A DNA stretch of 64,000 nucleotides from Dyadobacter diqingensis (GTDB lineage Bacteria; Bacteroidota; Bacteroidia; Cytophagales; Spirosomataceae): NCBI RefSeq assembly GCF_024220585.1, contig NZ_JAMXKF010000002.1:443392-507391 (forward strand). The letters run 5' to 3'. The position numbers were made by a program, and so were the translations under genes. Shown here piece by piece: positions 1-8,957 of the stretch (position 1 is its first letter; every line of letters starts with the position of its first letter). A model generated the notes under the pieces. It searched no databases and was not told the origin of the DNA. It was given only the letters and a program-made list of their open reading frames with translations.

Positions 1-1910
1 ATCCTATGGGAAAAACGATCCGGGTTAACAATAAGATGAACTTCGTTGTTAGTGGCATTATCGACAATCCTCCTGCTACCACAAGTTTTCCTTTTACGGT
101 CATGCTTTCGTATTCGTCCCTGAAAGAATATGGAACGCATACCAACTGGGATGACTGGCAATCGACTTATGGCGGTGGTCAGATTTATATGAAACTTCCC
201 GAATCTGTCAGCAAAAGCCAGATGGAAAAACAGCTGACGGCTTTCGCTAAAAAATATCGCGACCCGAAAGACGCTGCTGGCAACGACTGGATTCTTCAAC
301 CCCTGCATGATATTCATTTTGCTACCAATACCCAAAACTACGCAGGTCGCTCCATAAGCAAAGGAATGATCTGGTCGATGATTCTTGTCGGCAGTTTTAT
401 TCTGATAACCGCTTGCGTAAACTTTGTAAACCTGGCAACTGCCCAGGCGCTGCGCCGTGCCCGCGAAGTAGGCGTAAGAAAAGTACTTGGCAGTACCCGG
501 GGACAGTTACTCCGTCAGTATTTTTCAGAGACAGGGATCATTACCACACTTTCCGTTGTGCTGGCGCTTGTTATCGCACAAATTTCGCTGCCGTATGTTT
601 CACAAATTCTTAACGTAAAGTCCGAGGGAACATTCTTTATCACAGATCCGGTGATCATGGGATTTCTGGTACTTTTATGTGTTTTAACAACGATTTTATC
701 CGGTTTTTATCCTGCATTAATCGTTTCAGGTTATCAGCCTATTCTGGCACTAAAAGGAAAAGTAGGCAAATCAGGAAGTCAGCAATCCAATTTGAGACGG
801 GGACTTATTGTTCTTCAATTTACGATTTCTCAGGTTGTTTTGATTGGTACCATCATTGCTTACAGTCAGATGAAATATTTCCGGACACTTGACCTCGGTT
901 TTCAAAAAGATGAAATCATTAACATTCCACTACCTGAACAAAAAGATGGAAAACTTGAAAATCTGCAAACAAAATTAAAGTCAGTTCCCGGTTTGAAGTC
1001 TATCAGTTTCAGTGCTTTCACTCCCATGTCCAAAAGTAACTGGCAGACGGGTTTTAAATATGAAAATGATGAAGACTTCCTCGCCTTCGAAATTGTCATG
1101 CGCCCGGCCGATACTTCTTATATCAACACTTACGGACTGACTTTGCTGGCGGGAAGAACATACCTGCCGGCGGATACTATGCGGGAATATGTTATCAATG
1201 AAGCATTTGTTAAAAAGCTTGGCTTTAAAAATCCACAGGATGCGATCGGCAAAAGAATGACCATTGGTGGCAGTGAAAACAAATTACCGATTGTCGGGGT
1301 GGTGAAGAACTTCAATACTTATAGTCTGCACAGAGAAATTGTTCCATGTGTGCTTACGACAGCACGTGACCAATATGGCACGCTTGGTATAAAACTCGCA
1401 GCAAATGCAACCGGGGAACAACTATCGCAAATTGAAAAAGCCTGGACGGAAACTTTCCCGGACTACATGTTCAAATACACATACCTCGATCAGACACTGA
1501 ACAGTTTTTATGAGAAGGAAGAACAGCTTTTTTCTCTTTTCCGGATTCTGACGGGGATTGCAATTTTTATCGGCTGTCTGGGACTTTATGGTGTAGTTGC
1601 CTTCATGGCCGAATCCAGGACGAAAGAAATGGGAATCAGAAAAGCGATTGGCGCTTCGGCCTTCAATATTTTTGGTTTGTTTTCCGGAGACTTTGTTAAA
1701 CTGGTACTTGTAGCGCTTGTGCTGGCCTCCCCCATCGCCTGGTATACCATGAACGACTGGCTTAAAGATTATACCTACCGAATAGAAATAACCTGGTGGA
1801 TTTTTGCTCTGGCCGGTTTTATGGCCGTTATCATCGCACTGATCACAATAAGTTTCCAAAGTGTAAAAGCCGCACTGATGAATCCGGTGAAGGCTTTGCG
1901 GAGTGAATGA
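1..1910 (+). CDS. FtsX/MacB-type ABC transporter permease, 5' truncated by window edge
   Basis: The reading frame is open from base 3, and the codon before the first ATG (base 6) is in frame, so the true start lies upstream of the window. About 634 residues are visible. Compared with the complete 793-residue homologue at 51838, roughly 160 N-terminal residues (first membrane helix and part of the periplasmic domain) are missing. Visible parts are the end of one periplasmic domain, a block of membrane helices carrying the FtsX signature AREVGVRKVLGS, a second periplasmic domain, and C-terminal helices carrying TKEMGIRKAIGAS. The family forms inner-membrane permeases that work with a separate ATPase on envelope substrates such as peptides, lipoproteins or drugs. 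The substrate here is unknown. A strong hairpin follows the stop. Confidence 0.9.
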   Translation, partial: PMGKTIRVNNKMNFVVSGIIDNPPATTSFPFTVMLSYSSLKEYGTHTNWDDWQSTYGGGQIYMKLPESVSKSQMEKQLTAFAKKYRDPKDAAGNDWILQPLHDIHFATNTQNYAGRSISKGMIWSMILVGSFILITACVNFVNLATAQALRRAREVGVRKVLGSTRGQLLRQYFSETGIITTLSVVLALVIAQISLPYVSQILNVKSEGTFFITDPVIMGFLVLLCVLTTILSGFYPALIVSGYQPILALKGKVGKSGSQQSNLRRGLIVLQFTISQVVLIGTIIAYSQMKYFRTLDLGFQKDEIINIPLPEQKDGKLENLQTKLKSVPGLKSISFSAFTPMSKSNWQTGFKYENDEDFLAFEIVMRPADTSYINTYGLTLLAGRTYLPADTMREYVINEAFVKKLGFKNPQDAIGKRMTIGGSENKLPIVGVVKNFNTYSLHREIVPCVLTTARDQYGTLGIKLAANATGEQLSQIEKAWTETFPDYMFKYTYLDQTLNSFYEKEEQLFSLFRILTGIAIFIGCLGLYGVVAFMAESRTKEMGIRKAIGASAFNIFGLFSGDFVKLVLVALVLASPIAWYTMNDWLKDYTYRIEITWWIFALAGFMAVIIALITISFQSVKAALMNPVKALRSE

Positions 1911-1935
1911 TAAGCTGAATAATCGAAAGAATGAG

Positions 1936-1975
1936 ACGAGGTATGGGAAAGGTCATTCCGCATACCTCGTTTTTT
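1936..1975 (+). terminator. Intrinsic terminator shared by convergent genes
   Basis: A perfect 10-bp stem (1936-1945 with 1961-1970), with extra GGAA/TTCC pairing inside, is followed directly by six T. It ends the ABC permease transcript. Its T tract overlaps the stop codon of the converging gene, so it may serve both strands. Confidence 0.85.
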
Positions 1976-2471
1976 AATGTCTGATCAACCGGTAACGAAC
2001 AAAATAATCAGCAAATAGTAAAATGCTCAGAGCAAACATAGCAATTGGATAAATGACCGGCAAAACAACGATGCGTAAAGAAAAAGAAGCCAATATGTTG
2101 TTTGTCTCCCGCAAAACATCCGGCGTAGCTTCTACCGCGGTATCGGATTGACCTGTAACACAGAATCCGATAACCAACAACACCGTCGCCGCGACCAGAT
2201 ACCAAGCCTTCCTGCTGATAATCGGCTCTTCCGATTTTTTCTCCGACATAGCAATCTGGGCCATGATCGCTTTTTGAAACAACGGCGACGGGCTTTCAGG
2301 TTGAAGTTTCAGCAAAATGGTTTCTAAAACAGCCTCTCTTTCAAGTGCCAGTTCCGCTTCAATTTGTATATTTTTCATCACCATGCCAGTAAAACCAGGA
2401 CTGGTTTTGTCCGGTCCGGCATGCTGAATCAGTTTTCCAAAAATATCTTCCTTATCCATTTCCATAGTCAT
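1974..2471 (-). CDS. Two-TM protein downstream of an ECF sigma factor, putative anti-sigma factor
   Basis: This 165-residue protein has a soluble, acidic N-terminal half and two predicted membrane helices, near residues 88-106 and 133-157. It starts 21 bp after the stop of the ECF sigma gene, so the two are probably cotranscribed. A soluble N-terminus followed by membrane helices, next to a sigma gene, is the usual plan of membrane anti-sigma factors. I see no HxxxCxxC zinc-finger motif, so it is not a classical ZAS-domain protein. The role is inferred from position and topology. Several closely spaced Met codons (MTMEM) make the exact start uncertain by a few residues. Confidence 0.7.
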   Translation of the reverse strand: MTMEMDKEDIFGKLIQHAGPDKTSPGFTGMVMKNIQIEAELALEREAVLETILLKLQPESPSPLFQKAIMAQIAMSEKKSEEPIISRKAWYLVAATVLLVIGFCVTGQSDTAVEATPDVLRETNNILASFSLRIVVLPVIYPIAMFALSILLFADYFVRYRLIRH

Positions 2472-2492
2472 TTCAAATCTCGGGGCATAGAT

Positions 2493-3044
2493 TCACAATA
2501 AAAAACGAAGTTCTGCTTCCAGTATTTTCCTTGCCCTAAACAACTTAACCTTGATATTAGACGAAGACAACCCCGTAATTTCCTCAATCTCTTTCACAGT
2601 ATTTTCATTCATATAAAAAAGCGTTATCAACAAACCTTCCATTTCCGGTAATTTTGAAATTGCCTGTTTGATGAATCTGCTTTGCTCCTGCGCATGCATA
2701 TGCTCCATCTGCGGAACAGCATGGTCGTATGAAAAGTTGTCCCCGGTTTCCTCATCAATTGAAAACGCCGGTACCCCGTTTTTCTGCAATCTGGTAATTG
2801 AAGTTCGGTAAACAATTGTATACAACCAGGTCGAAAATTTCGATTTCCCTTCAAATCTGTGAAGCTGCTGATAGGCCTTAATAAAACTTTCCTGGGCGGC
2901 ATCCTCGGCGTCTTCCGCATTTCGCATGATCTTCATGGCAATGGTATAGGCCATATCCTTGTACCGCTCAACAAGAAATGTGTAAGAAGCCAGATCTCCT
3001 CTTTTAACTTTATCAATATAAACCTGGTCTTCTGTATTTTTCAT
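2493..3044 (-). CDS. ECF-type RNA polymerase sigma factor
   Basis: A 183-residue sigma-70 family protein of the extracytoplasmic-function type. Region 2 lies near residues 20-85 and includes DAEDAAQESFIKAY and the -10 recognition helix around FSTWLYTIVYR. Region 4 (about 128-175) contains the helix-turn-helix EEITGLSSSNIKVKLFRARK. The frame stays open to 3083, but the ATG at 3044 gives the canonical family N-terminus, so I chose it. It is followed by a two-TM protein, probably its anti-sigma factor, and is divergent from a DUF6249 gene. It probably directs a small envelope regulon. The inducing signal cannot be read from the sequence. Confidence 0.9.
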   Translation of the reverse strand: MKNTEDQVYIDKVKRGDLASYTFLVERYKDMAYTIAMKIMRNAEDAEDAAQESFIKAYQQLHRFEGKSKFSTWLYTIVYRTSITRLQKNGVPAFSIDEETGDNFSYDHAVPQMEHMHAQEQSRFIKQAISKLPEMEGLLITLFYMNENTVKEIEEITGLSSSNIKVKLFRARKILEAELRFLL

Positions 3045-3208
3045 TCTTGTACATGACTGCCTGATGGGTGTTAGACCAGGCATAAGCCACTCTGGTTACA
3101 AAAATCGCTGAAAATTTTTCTTTCAATAAATTTAAACATTTTTTGTAACCTTCGGGCTGGTACATTGGTCTTATGCAGTATAAGTTCAATTTAAACAACT
3201 GAAACAAG

Positions 3209-3550
3209 ATGAGTGGAGTATTCGCAGGTGCCATAATTGCCCTGGCTGGCTTTGCCGGGATTTTCGGAATTGTATACGTATTCCTGATGACACGATACAA
3301 AGAACGTATAGCCATGATAGAAAGAGGTGTTGACGCCTCAATATTTGTAGATCAGAACAAATCAATTTCTCCTACTCTTAAATTCGGTATGCTGTTTGTC
3401 GGCATTGCGCTCGGCATTATTATTGGTGACGTACTGCACGAATTCTACGATTTAAGTAAAGGACCTGCATTTTTATCAATGATATTCCTTTTTGGCGGTT
3501 TAAGTCTGATCATTAATTTTATTATTGAAAGAAAACTGGCGGATAAATAG
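3209..3550 (+). CDS. DUF6249-type small inner-membrane protein
   Basis: A 113-residue protein with three predicted membrane helices: an N-terminal one (residues 5-27), a central one (about 58-75) and a C-terminal one (about 87-105). A cytoplasmic segment, TRYKERIAMIERG, follows the first helix. This arrangement and the ERMAMIERG-like motif match DUF6249 proteins of Bacteroidota, whose biochemical function is not known to me. It is transcribed divergently from the ECF sigma/anti-sigma pair across 164 bp, so it may belong to that regulon. A possible promoter lies upstream: a T-rich TTTTG at 3141-3145 and a TACATTGG box at 3161-3168. The spacing is short, so this is weak. Confidence 0.75.
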   Translation: MSGVFAGAIIALAGFAGIFGIVYVFLMTRYKERIAMIERGVDASIFVDQNKSISPTLKFGMLFVGIALGIIIGDVLHEFYDLSKGPAFLSMIFLFGGLSLIINFIIERKLADK

Positions 3551-3636
3551 TTAACGTCTGCAAAACAATCATCAGGCAAGAGCGCCACTCACATATCTAT
3601 CGCGCCACTTATCACGAATTAAAAAACCTTTCACCA

Positions 3637-3673
3637 AGTACCTTGCAAAACATAGTACCTTGATATACCTTTG
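3637..3673 (+). promoter_or_regulatory. Bacteroidota-type promoter with direct repeat AGTACCTTG
   Basis: A TACCTTTG box at 3666-3673 fits the Bacteroidota -7 consensus TAnnTTTG exactly. A TTG at 3643-3645, 20 bp upstream, fits the -33 position. The 9-mer AGTACCTTG occurs twice (3637-3645 and 3654-3662) with a 17-bp period, covering the -33 and spacer region. This suggests a repressor or activator site. The predicted transcript has a leader of about 140 nt before the receptor start at 3821. Confidence 0.6.
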
Positions 3674-3820
3674 TTATGTTGATACTTTTTAGGAAGACGT
3701 TCTGACAAAGATTTCAACATTGTAATTGAGCATACAAATACCCGATGTGGCCGAAAAATTCAAAATTTCGGAGAAGACTTCCTATGCCTTAAAAATCTGT
3801 TAGCCATAAATTTAACTGCC

Positions 3821-6271
3821 ATGAAACTTAAATCTATCCTATTTTTCCAGATGCTCATGTTGAGTATTTTGTTTTGTACACCGAAAAAAATCTGGGCTCA
3901 AAATGCCCCCGAAGGTCGAAAGATCACCGGCTCCATTGCCGATTCTGTTTCCCTGAAAAAGCTCGACTTTATTACTGTTAACCTAATGACCGACAAAAAC
4001 ACGGTGATTAAAGTCGATTACAGCAAGACTGACGGGACCTTTACATTTTCGGGTTTGAAACCGCTGAAATATCAGGTAGTGATTGTGGGTGTCGGATACA
4101 AAGACAAAATGCTAACCGCCGACCTCAGCGACTCGACTAAACAAGCCGTTAACCTGGAAAACATTCTTGTAAGTCCTGCTACGGTAGGTCTGAAAGAAGT
4201 GAAAATCACAGCGACAAAACCGGTGGTAACCCAGGAAGTAGACCGCATCTCCTACGACATGCAGGCCGATCCGGAAAGCAAGGTTTTTAGCGTGCTGGAC
4301 ATGATGCGCAAGGTTCCATTGCTTTCTGTGGACGCTGACAATACGGTTTTTCTAAAGGGAAACAGTGATTTTAAAATCCTGATCAACGGCAAACCTTCAA
4401 GTATGATGGAAAGAAGTTACAAAGAAGTGCTTCGCAGTATGCCTGCATCGTCTATTGAACGTATTGAGGTCATTACCACGCCACCAGCCAAATATGATGC
4501 CGAAGGATTGGCCGGTATTATCAACATTATCACAAACAAAAAAATTGACAATGGGTATAACGGATCGTTGAATGTAAACGAACGTTTTCCAACAGGTGGT
4601 CCGGGATTTGGAGGTTCGGTATCAGCCAAATTCGGAAAATTAGGTATGTCAGCATTTGGGGGGGCCAGCGTCTATAATACACCCGCAACGACCAACTCCA
4701 CATCACGTAACACCTTCGGAAATGACCCGACCAGTCTGCTCCAAAACGGAACGAATAAATCTGACAACAAAAAGAACGCTTATCTGGGATACGAGATCAC
4801 TTATGAGCTAGACAGTCTTAATTTGATTTCCGGCCAGTTTAATATCAATGGAAACGATTTTAAAATAATTAATACGCAAAAAAGCATTCTGACCGGTACA
4901 GAAGAAATTTTGCAAAAGTATATGCTGCGAAATACCAATGATGGAAATGGCAGAGGTGTAGACGCGGCTGTGAATTATCAAAAGGGATTTAAAGCCGACA
5001 AAAACAGATTGCTTACTTTCTCCTACCGCTACTTTTCATTCAGCAATAAATCGAACAACAACCTGGCATTTGACGACCGGGTGAATTATGACATTGCAGA
5101 TTATAAACAGCTTAATGACGAGCGCTTTTCGGAACAAACTTTCCAGGTTGATTACGTTTACCCTTTAAAAAAATTAAACATTGAGGCAGGATTGAAAGCC
5201 ATTCTCAGAGATAATAAAAGTGATTTTCAAAACTGGACTTACAATGATGAAAGAGACCAGTATGAAATTCAACCTGGCATGGGAAATAAATTCAGAAATG
5301 GACAGGATGTTTTCGGCGCTTACAATACTTATCAGTACAACATAAAAAAATGGAGTTTCAAAGCCGGTGCCCGGATCGAGCAAACAGTGATAAACATAGA
5401 TTTTATTTCAACAGATTCGAAGGTGCGACGGAATTATTTCAACGTAATTCCTTCGGTTTCTGTCAACAGAAAACTTAAAGGAAACAGCGCTTTAAATTTG
5501 GGTTATACCCAAAGAATCCAGCGTCCGGGCATTTCCCGGCTAAACCCCTTCGTTGACAAGTCCAATCCAAACTTTGAACGTACCGGCAACCCGAATCTTC
5601 GTCCGGCGAACGTGAATGATATTCAGCTTGGATACAACTGGTCTAAGAAAACCTCAATCAATTTCGGACTTAGTTATTCTTTTTTCAAAGATCTGATTTT
5701 CCCGGTTTCTGTCTATGACTCAACAACCAATATCACCCGGACTTCCTACGGTAATACCGGCAGTGCAAAACTTCCTCAGGCAAACCTGAATATCAACTAC
5801 CCGATAACAAAAAAATGGAATTTCAGCACGAATTTAAGGGTTGCTTATGGCATGGTACAAGGACTGGTCAATAATGTTCTGATAAAAAATGAAGGACTTA
5901 TGTATCAATTTTCCGCTTCAACAGGCTACCGTTTTGAAAAAGAATGGCGGGTCAACGCAAATCTGAATGCAAACGGACCCAGCGTAAGTTTGCAAGGCAC
6001 CTCAAATTCCATGGTTAGCTCCTCATTCAGCGTCAATAAGGATATCGTGAAAGATAAGTTATCGCTCTCCGCTTCGGTCAGCAATCCGTTTACCAAATTC
6101 AGACGTAATCATAATGAATCATTTGGCCCGGATTTTACCCAGAACAATGACCGTCAGGACTATTTCCGATCGTTCAATTTCAGTGTAAACTATAAATTTG
6201 GCAAGCTGAAAGATGCGATCAGGAAGAACAAAAGAGGTATTAGAAATGACGATGTACAAAGCGGGAGTTAG
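3821..6271 (+). CDS. Outer-membrane beta-barrel (TonB-dependent receptor-like) protein
   Basis: An 816-residue protein with a signal peptide (cleavage near residue 26, after IWAQ). A carboxypeptidase-regulatory-like domain spans about 33-115. A plug-like segment around residues 125-225 contains LINGKPSSMM and ERIEVITTPPAKYDAEG. The rest is a long beta-barrel of the OMP_b-brl_3 type, with the conserved block YTQRIQRPGISRLNPF near residue 565. Such proteins are relatives of TonB-dependent receptors with unknown ligands. No SusD partner is adjacent, so it appears to act alone. It has its own promoter and a hairpin after the stop. It is a paralogue in architecture of the protein at 29051-31471. 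Confidence 0.88.
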   Translation: MKLKSILFFQMLMLSILFCTPKKIWAQNAPEGRKITGSIADSVSLKKLDFITVNLMTDKNTVIKVDYSKTDGTFTFSGLKPLKYQVVIVGVGYKDKMLTADLSDSTKQAVNLENILVSPATVGLKEVKITATKPVVTQEVDRISYDMQADPESKVFSVLDMMRKVPLLSVDADNTVFLKGNSDFKILINGKPSSMMERSYKEVLRSMPASSIERIEVITTPPAKYDAEGLAGIINIITNKKIDNGYNGSLNVNERFPTGGPGFGGSVSAKFGKLGMSAFGGASVYNTPATTNSTSRNTFGNDPTSLLQNGTNKSDNKKNAYLGYEITYELDSLNLISGQFNINGNDFKIINTQKSILTGTEEILQKYMLRNTNDGNGRGVDAAVNYQKGFKADKNRLLTFSYRYFSFSNKSNNNLAFDDRVNYDIADYKQLNDERFSEQTFQVDYVYPLKKLNIEAGLKAILRDNKSDFQNWTYNDERDQYEIQPGMGNKFRNGQDVFGAYNTYQYNIKKWSFKAGARIEQTVINIDFISTDSKVRRNYFNVIPSVSVNRKLKGNSALNLGYTQRIQRPGISRLNPFVDKSNPNFERTGNPNLRPANVNDIQLGYNWSKKTSINFGLSYSFFKDLIFPVSVYDSTTNITRTSYGNTGSAKLPQANLNINYPITKKWNFSTNLRVAYGMVQGLVNNVLIKNEGLMYQFSASTGYRFEKEWRVNANLNANGPSVSLQGTSNSMVSSSFSVNKDIVKDKLSLSASVSNPFTKFRRNHNESFGPDFTQNNDRQDYFRSFNFSVNYKFGKLKDAIRKNKRGIRNDDVQSGS

Positions 6272-6287
6272 CAGACGGTTTTTGTAG

Positions 6288-6353
6288 AGATAATTCAATT
6301 GAGATGCAAGTCGGATAATTTGTATTCTGACTTACATCTCAATTGAATTATCT
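6288..6353. repeat. Long near-perfect inverted repeat (hairpin) between receptor and Rpn gene
   Basis: Arms 6288-6306 and 6335-6353 are perfect 19-bp reverse complements (AGATAATTCAATTGAGATG). Pairing continues inward almost to the loop (ACTTA/TAAGT-like segments), giving a stem of about 28 bp. It lies between the receptor stop (6271) and the Rpn start (6360), and no T run follows directly. It may end receptor transcription, shield the Rpn start from read-through, or be a mobile-element relic. Confidence 0.75.
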
Positions 6354-6359
6354 TTAAAG

Positions 6360-7259
6360 ATGAGCAAAATACACACCACTATTCATGATCATTTCATTCG
6401 TGCGATCCGGTCCGACAAGCGCATTGCGATTGATTATTTTGAAAATTACCTCCCGTCGTATGTTTCCGATAAGCTGGATTTTTCAACACTTACGCAAATC
6501 ACCGACACTTACCTATCTGAGCAACTTCGAAAATCCATTTCCGATATTGTTTATGTTTGTAAAAAAAAGGACAGCAAAGAACATATAAAAATCTGCTTGC
6601 TGATTGAACACAAAAGCTACCCTGATCAATACACTCCTATTCAGATCGGCGGTTATATTTTTTCAGGATTGCAAAAACAGATTGAGAATAAAGAAGAACT
6701 TTCCATGATAATTCCAGTATTGCTCTATCATGGAAAAGGAAAATGGAAATACCAGACGTTGTCATCCACGTTCAAAAAATTAGAGCCTGCCTGGCGTCAT
6801 TATCTTCCTGATTTTGATTATGTTTACAACAATCTTGGAGACATTGCTGACGAACAGGTTGAAATTCTTAACAACAAATTTTTGGTTGCCTCGTTACTCG
6901 CTTTAAAACATAGCTTTCACAAAGATTGGTTAGAAATTAATGCCCAACGGATTCTGATTCTTGCGCAGGAAGCTTCGGAAAAATTGCAAAAGAATCTGAT
7001 CATTTATTTGTTCAGTAACAGCTCATTGCAGGAAAAACAAATTTTAGAAATAATAGAATCATTGCCCATAGTATTAAAAGAAACGATCATGAGCACGCTG
7101 GATATTTTTATTGAGAAAGGGATTGAAAGAGGAAAAACAGATATCGTTAAAAACCTTCTCTTAAATACAGATTTCTCAACGTCAAAAATCGCGGCGCTCA
7201 CCGGCGTTTCAGAGGCTTTAGTCAACAATGTCAAAGCTATTGTTGATGCCAAGAAATGA
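6360..7259 (+). CDS. Rpn family recombination-promoting nuclease / putative transposase
   Basis: A 299-residue protein of the PF04754 (Transposase_31, Rpn) family. The PD-(D/E)XK nuclease core is visible: Asp62 in SDIVYV and Glu83-x-Lys85 in LIEHKS. A helical C-terminus contains the family-typical IEKGIERGKTDIV. Characterised Rpn proteins are DNA endonucleases that promote RecA-independent recombination, and some act in phage defence. The length is normal and all nuclease residues are present, so it is probably active. The start codon sits only 6 bp after a long hairpin that could hide or regulate initiation. A terminator follows. The gene is unrelated in theme to its neighbours and could be mobile. 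Confidence 0.88.
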   Translation: MSKIHTTIHDHFIRAIRSDKRIAIDYFENYLPSYVSDKLDFSTLTQITDTYLSEQLRKSISDIVYVCKKKDSKEHIKICLLIEHKSYPDQYTPIQIGGYIFSGLQKQIENKEELSMIIPVLLYHGKGKWKYQTLSSTFKKLEPAWRHYLPDFDYVYNNLGDIADEQVEILNNKFLVASLLALKHSFHKDWLEINAQRILILAQEASEKLQKNLIIYLFSNSSLQEKQILEIIESLPIVLKETIMSTLDIFIEKGIERGKTDIVKNLLLNTDFSTSKIAALTGVSEALVNNVKAIVDAKK

Positions 7260-7295
7260 GTTTAGGCTACATATCTTCGCTTGTCCAACACTGAC

Positions 7296-7324
7296 CAAAA
7301 CTGTCTCATTCGGACAGTTTTGTT
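7296..7324 (+). terminator. Intrinsic terminator after the Rpn gene
   Basis: A perfect 10-bp stem (CAAAACTGTC at 7296-7305 with GACAGTTTTG at 7313-7322) around a 7-nt loop. The 3' arm is T-rich. Confidence 0.75.
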
Positions 7325-7440
7325 ACTTTATACCGGCATAAAAACCTCATTACAAGTCAATTAATTTTCAGGCATAGACTTGGTATCATATTCAGGATCA
7401 GTCGTTCATACCGGACTTGCCGTTGATATTGCAACGTGTA

Positions 7441-8808
7441 TCACAATTTACCCTCTTTCATCTTTGCTAATGTTGCTTCGAAAGAACCCGTTGGATGCCC
7501 GGTTACTTTCTGAACTTCAACTGCTTTGGTTTGCCACTCGATCGCTTCATTCCTTCTTTCAAGTTTGTACAGAATATGTGCGTAGGTATCCAGGTACGCT
7601 GCGTTTCCTAGCCTCATGGGATGTTGCTTATTTTTAGTCAGCTCGTCAAACCAGGCCATCGATAACTGCGACCATTGTAAGGCATTTTCAAGATCTTCCT
7701 TTTTTCTAGCCATTTCATAAAAGTGCCAGGCGTGTTCATTCAGCTCGATATGGAAAAATTGTGACGGAGCAGTAAAACCAACTCTTTGTATTGACACTTC
7801 CTTAGAAGGCGTCTCCTTGGGAAATGGCTGATTACGAAACTCCTTTTCATCCATTTTTAAAAGGGAATCAACTGTAAGCCGCTGATGAACCTGCCCTAAA
7901 AATCTCCGGGTTTCCAGAAAATACCTTGAAGTATCTTTTACAAAATAGAAATAACGCAAAATACTTCGGTTAAAAGCAAGCATCCCTTTCGTAATATCAG
8001 GCATATAGGAGTTCGCGGAAAATCTGCTAACGGTATACGCCAACTCACGATCTTTCTTATCCACAGCCTTCTTGAATGAAGTATTAATGATGGCATTGTT
8101 CATCGCAACTGCCTCACTAAAAGGAACTGTTCTGTAAATACTGTCCATCAAAGTCTTGGGAGCAACAGCTTGAATACTCTTGTAGGCTTTGCTCTCCAGC
8201 GAAGGGCCTTGGGCGTAAATATATCTGATCGTATTATAGTTTTTCAGGGAGTCCGCAGGTAGCAAGGTAATATATTCGTCCAAAAGATCCTCAACAGAAA
8301 GAGAGCTTTGTTTTCGCTTCACGATATACTCTTTCAAAAACGGCAAAGATCTTTGTCCTCCCTCATATTCTTTTATAAATTGGTCCAGCTGTTTTCCTCC
8401 GCGTCTGCTCAATGCAATATCTGCTTGTTCGGCATAAATAAAACCGGCGCTCGTAGAACCCTCATAACGATGTAAAATATTTCCCTGCGGATCTACAAAT
8501 AAAGAAACAAGAGAACCCTTAATCCCGAATTTCTCTGTAAGTTTTTTACCTGCTTCCGTTTCAACGTTGACGCGAAGCGAAATAAAATTGACAGCAAATT
8601 TCTCCCTCAAAACTCCTGAATTAAAGCCCTGGGAAGCAACTTCATTACATTGCTGGCATTTGTTGCCTTCCAAATGAATAAAAATCAGCTTGTTTTCAGC
8701 CTTTGCTTTTTTGGCAGCCTGTTCCCAGGTCAGCTCCGGTTCGAAGATAATCTGACTAAAAGAGGGTGAAGAAATCATTAATAGAAGGAGGAAAATTACA
8801 GGTCTCAT
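7441..8808 (-). CDS. Secreted thioredoxin-fold protein (CQQC) with long C-terminal extension
   Basis: A 455-residue protein with an N-terminal signal peptide (cleavage near FSQ, residues 17-19). A thioredoxin-like domain at about 28-125 starts with WEQAAKKAKAENKLIFIHL and carries a redox pair Cys51-Gln-Gln-Cys54. The remaining ~330 residues are mainly helical and TPR-like, ending in ALQWSQLSMAW and NEAIEWQTKAVEVQK. This resembles periplasmic thioredoxin_7/DUF255-like proteins of Bacteroidota with unknown clients. It is the last gene of a twelve-gene same-strand run that encodes SusCD, peptidases and two zinc metalloproteases. It could keep cysteines of those exported proteins in order, which is inference. 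A 149-bp gap with a terminator separates it from the gene before it, so it may have its own promoter. Confidence 0.82.
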   Translation of the reverse strand: MRPVIFLLLLMISSPSFSQIIFEPELTWEQAAKKAKAENKLIFIHLEGNKCQQCNEVASQGFNSGVLREKFAVNFISLRVNVETEAGKKLTEKFGIKGSLVSLFVDPQGNILHRYEGSTSAGFIYAEQADIALSRRGGKQLDQFIKEYEGGQRSLPFLKEYIVKRKQSSLSVEDLLDEYITLLPADSLKNYNTIRYIYAQGPSLESKAYKSIQAVAPKTLMDSIYRTVPFSEAVAMNNAIINTSFKKAVDKKDRELAYTVSRFSANSYMPDITKGMLAFNRSILRYFYFVKDTSRYFLETRRFLGQVHQRLTVDSLLKMDEKEFRNQPFPKETPSKEVSIQRVGFTAPSQFFHIELNEHAWHFYEMARKKEDLENALQWSQLSMAWFDELTKNKQHPMRLGNAAYLDTYAHILYKLERRNEAIEWQTKAVEVQKVTGHPTGSFEATLAKMKEGKL

Positions 8809-8906
8809 TGGCTTTTATGATTGGTGATGTTTATCCAAATGTAACCTGTAAAAGTCAGATATGTAACCGTACCTAAATAATTTAATCGTTAATTATTATA
8901 CCGTTA

Positions 8907-8944
8907 AAAGTGCAGCCCAATGAACAAGTATCGGGCCGCACTTT
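8907..8944 (-). terminator. Terminator after the second metalloprotease gene
   Basis: Arms 8907-8918 (AAAGTGCAGCCC) and 8933-8944 (GGGCCGCACTTT) pair with one mismatch. On the minus strand the hairpin ends in CTTTTAA. It lies 13 bp past the metalloprotease stop at 8958. Confidence 0.7.
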
Positions 8945-8957
8945 CCGGCATTCAAAA

